NCBI RefSeq assembly: GCF_004006235.1
Contig: NZ_CP034753.1
Location: 558,001 to 622,000, forward strand
Direction of reading: 5' to 3'
DNA length: 64,000 nt
Source of the DNA: Agromyces sp. LHK192
GTDB lineage: Bacteria; Actinomycetota; Actinomycetes; Actinomycetales; Microbacteriaceae
Below, one piece after another: positions 61,824-64,000 of the stretch. Below the pieces are notes generated by a model. That model did not search any database. It had not been told where the DNA came from and saw only the letters and a list, made by a program, of their open reading frames with translations. The position numbers and the translations under genes are program-made. Numbering within the stretch: position 1 is the first letter of the stretch; each line of letters opens with the position of its first letter.

Positions 61824-63293
61824 CGCCGACGAGCACGGGCGCTTCGCCGCCGGGGCTCGCGTCGCCGACCGCATCGACGCTCGCATCGATCCAGAGCGCC
61901 ACCGTGGGAGTCTCGCCGACGACCGACAGGATGTCGCGGCGAGGGTCGCCGGGTGCGGTGCCCGCGCGCCAGAACGCCTCGTCGAATCGCAGCCAGACGA
62001 GGTCGACGGCGCCCATGCCGAGCACCGAGATGGCGTGCTGGTGCGGTCGCGGCAGCCGCGGCTCGAACCGGATGGTGTCGGTCTGCAGCACCCCGAGCGG
62101 GGCGGTCACGATCACGCGGTCGACCCGCAGCGACTCGCCGGTCTCCATCCGCAGGCTCACCCGGCGATCGTCGTAGGCGATGCGGGTCACGACGCTCGAG
62201 ACGGCGACGTCGACGGATGCCGCGAGTTCGTCCATCGCGTCGGCGAGGCGTCCGCGCACGAGCCGGGCGGGCGCGTCGAGGCCTGGCGCCGCGGCCTGCC
62301 GCGCCGAGACGAGTCGTGGCGAGGCGCCCGTCGACGGCTCGACGCCGCTGGCGAGGGTGTAGGCCAACCAGTCGGCCTGCGACGGCCCCGGCACGCCCTC
62401 GGTGTCGGGCTCGGTCGAGAGGTTCCCGGCACCGCTGCCGACGAGTGCGGCGTCGAGGCCGACGTCGTACGGCCAGGACTCCGCCCATACCCGGGCCGCG
62501 GCGATCGCGTCGGGGCCGGTCGAAGGGATCGCCGCCCAACCGCCGTCGGTCGTGCGGGCGTCGGCCGGCGGCGTGACGGCGACCGTGTCGACGGATGCCT
62601 CGTCGAGCAGGTCGGCGAGGGCGGCGATCGCGTCGGCGGAGGCATCCGGCAGTTCCATCGACGGTGCCTCGCCCGACGGCGCCGCGACGAGCAGTGCACC
62701 GAGTTCGACGGCGACGTCGGGGTCGCCGGTGGTCGCCTCGTCGGCGACCGAGTGGATGCGTCCGCCGACGCGGTCGCGGGCCTCGATCACGACGACCTCG
62801 AATCCGCGCTCGGCGAGGTGGTTCGCGGCGACGAGACCGGCGATGCCCGCGCCGATCACGGCGATGCGCTCGCCCTCGGCGCCGACGGTCGCGATCTGGT
62901 CGGCGGCGCGGAGCCCCGAGGCGAGCGCGCCGTGCAGCGTTCCGGGCGCGTCGACCGAACAGGCCTCACCCGCGAACCAGACGCGGTCGGCGACGGGGGT
63001 CGCGAGCTGCTCGCGCGTCTCGGGGTCGTGCCGATCGCGTCGAAGCTGAAGGCGCCGCGCGCGAAGGGGTCGCGCGCCCAGCGCGACCGGCGCATCGCCG
63101 TCGGGGCCGGGACGCCCGGCGGCAGGGTCGGCTCGACGGTGGGCGTCGGGGTGGGGGTGGGGCTCGGGGTCGCCGTCCGCGTCGGGGTCGGTTCACCCCA
63201 GGTGCAGCTCGCGAGGCCGACCGTCGCGACGCCCGCGATCGCCGCCGCGAGGAAGCCGCGGCGCGGAATGCCGCGCGCGCCCTGCGAGTCCAT
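61708..63293 (-). CDS. Circularly permuted FAD amine oxidase-like lipoprotein, apparent frameshift at 63022-63025
   Basis: The ATG at 63293 starts a signal sequence with a Tat-like RRGF and lipobox LASC, then a Thr/Pro linker. Next comes RWARDPFARGAFSFDAIGTTP, a segment normally near the C-terminus of amine oxidases. After one missing base in a CCCC run, the other frame continues with VADRVWFAGEACSVDAPGTLHGAL (in part), also normally C-terminal, and only then the N-terminal FAD motif IAVIGAGIAGLVAANHL and ARDRVGGRIHS. It ends at LASLAPFAAAEP, just where the moved segment would normally follow. So the protein is a permuted monoamine oxidase. Its substrate is unknown. Confidence 0.72.
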
Positions 63294-63299
63294 GCGTTC

Positions 63300-63305
63300 A
63301 GGCTA
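63300..63305 (-). promoter_or_regulatory. -10 element of a leaderless transcript (permuted oxidase)
   Basis: On the minus strand TAGCCT is followed after six bases by the ATG at 63293. This supports the signal peptide start as the real N-terminus. Confidence 0.5.
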
Positions 63306-63369
63306 ACCCGCACCGGCCCGCGCGCGGCGGCACCACCGCGTTCGCGCCGCCTCGTCCGCGCCGGAAGCG

Positions 63370-64000
63370 TCAGCCGACCGAGGCGAACGCGGCGGCGAAG
63401 CGCGGCAGGCTCTGCTCGATGGTGTCCATCGTCGCCGTCAGGCAGATGCGGAAGAACCCGGGGGTCTCGAACATGCCGCCCGGCAGCACCAGCACGCCCT
63501 CCCGGTCGAGCGCCCTCGCGAACTCGGCGTCGTCGCCGCCGGGAGCCTCGGGGAACAGGTAGAACGTGCCCTCGGGCGTCTTCACGTGGTAGCCGATCTC
63601 GCGCAGCGCAGCCAGCATGGTGTCGCGCTTGCGCTGGAAGAGCTCGATGTCGAACGCGATCCGCTCGAGCCTCGGCAGCGCGTACTGCATCGTCACGTTC
63701 GGGAACAGCCAGCCCCCGGTGATCTGGATCGCCTCGATCGCCGCGCGCACCGCCTCGCGGTCGGGCATCGACGGCGGCACGGCGAGGTAGCCGGCGCGCT
63801 CGCCGGGGGAGAGCAGCGTCTTGCCGTAGCTGTACGCGACGAAGCTCCACGGATAGAACTCGACGGGGCTGCGGAACCGGGTGCCGTCGAACACGATGCG
63901 GTTGTACGCCTCGTCGGAGACGAGGAAGATGCGCCGGCCGTGGCGCTGGGACGCATCCTCGAGCAGGTCGGCGAGGTGGGCGAGGGTCGACGGTGGATAC
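63370..64000 (-). CDS. Aminotransferase class I/II, C-terminal part (5' end outside window)
   Basis: About 209 residues are visible. RRIFLVSDEAYNRIVFDG holds the PLP-pyridine aspartate region, and the PLP lysine lies in YSYGKTLLSPGERAGYLAV. The rest (PEGTFYLFPEAPGGDD, FRICLTATMDTIEQSL) is a normal class I C-terminal domain. The substrate cannot be judged. The frame is open to the window edge. Confidence 0.85.
   Translation of the reverse strand, partial: YPPSTLAHLADLLEDASQRHGRRIFLVSDEAYNRIVFDGTRFRSPVEFYPWSFVAYSYGKTLLSPGERAGYLAVPPSMPDREAVRAAIEAIQITGGWLFPNVTMQYALPRLERIAFDIELFQRKRDTMLAALREIGYHVKTPEGTFYLFPEAPGGDDAEFARALDREGVLVLPGGMFETPGFFRICLTATMDTIEQSLPRFAAAFASVG

Noticed and set aside
61708..62859. 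A separate, short FAD oxidoreductase gene starting at the GTG at 62859
   Set aside because: The frame is open upstream and encodes typical amine oxidase residues before the GTG; the start would cut into the FAD motif.
1..64000. Insertion sequences, prophage or integrases
   Set aside because: No transposase, integrase or phage gene and no att-like duplication was seen; the window looks like core and accessory chromosome without complete mobile elements.

Overview
The window is a very GC-rich (about 70%), densely coded stretch of an actinobacterial chromosome. The tRNA-Trp/secE/nusG/rplK/rplA block, murB next to two MaoC-type dehydratases, many translationally coupled (ATGA/GTGA) gene pairs, and many leaderless start codons 6-8 bases after a TANNNT box all fit Actinobacteria. 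The gene set and a very frequent GGATGCC/GGCATCC word suggest the family Microbacteriaceae (Agromyces/Microbacterium-like); I infer the genus only weakly.

Layout: 1-5.2 kb holds the end of an LVIVD-repeat protein coupled to a three-gene iron-type ABC importer. 5.4-13.6 kb is one tightly packed putrescine/GABA catabolic operon (gabT, glutamate-type dehydrogenase, semialdehyde dehydrogenase, putrescine-type amine oxidase, universal stress protein, APC permease). 13.8-17.9 kb is an envelope-sensing PspC cluster with a histidine kinase and response regulator. 18-29.5 kb has a small membrane protein, a SnoaL-like protein, an SLH/repeat surface protein, the MaoC pair and murB, a PAP2-diacylglycerol kinase fusion, a second two-component system and an ABC exporter. 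29.7-38.1 kb has PEP carboxylase, an ECF42-like sigma factor with a tandem DGPF/YCII partner, an alanyl-tRNA-synthetase-like gene, and a divergent lysE/argP pair. 38.3-48.6 kb has a large unclassified membrane-anchored hydrolase-like protein, CsbD, an aspartate-type aminotransferase, a dGTPase-like protein and the secE-nusG-rplK-rplA block. 48.7-52.7 kb looks like a C5 dicarboxylate (glutarate) module. 53.4-55.9 kb is a polar amino acid ABC importer. 56-64 kb has an epoxide hydrolase/oxidoreductase pair, a large LuxR regulator, a membrane protein, a circularly permuted amine oxidase and the end of an aminotransferase.

The most unusual content is at 34.76-36.30 kb. A 468-residue AlaRS-like protein, lacking editing and C-Ala domains, is divergent from a 54-nt tRNA-like RNA. 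That RNA has its own promoter-like and terminator-like elements, a 7-bp acceptor stem with a G3:U70 wobble, a T-arm and an encoded CCA end, but only one further arm. This looks like a natural synthetase/minihelix pair. Other structure not explained by genes: a family of long two-tier palindromes (9661, 32421, and one inside lysE at 36717; related-looking ones at 38206 and 52697), a strongly over-represented 7-mer that also forms terminator stems, and two genes (pspC and the permuted oxidase) each broken by one missing base.

No intergenic gap exceeds 300 bases.
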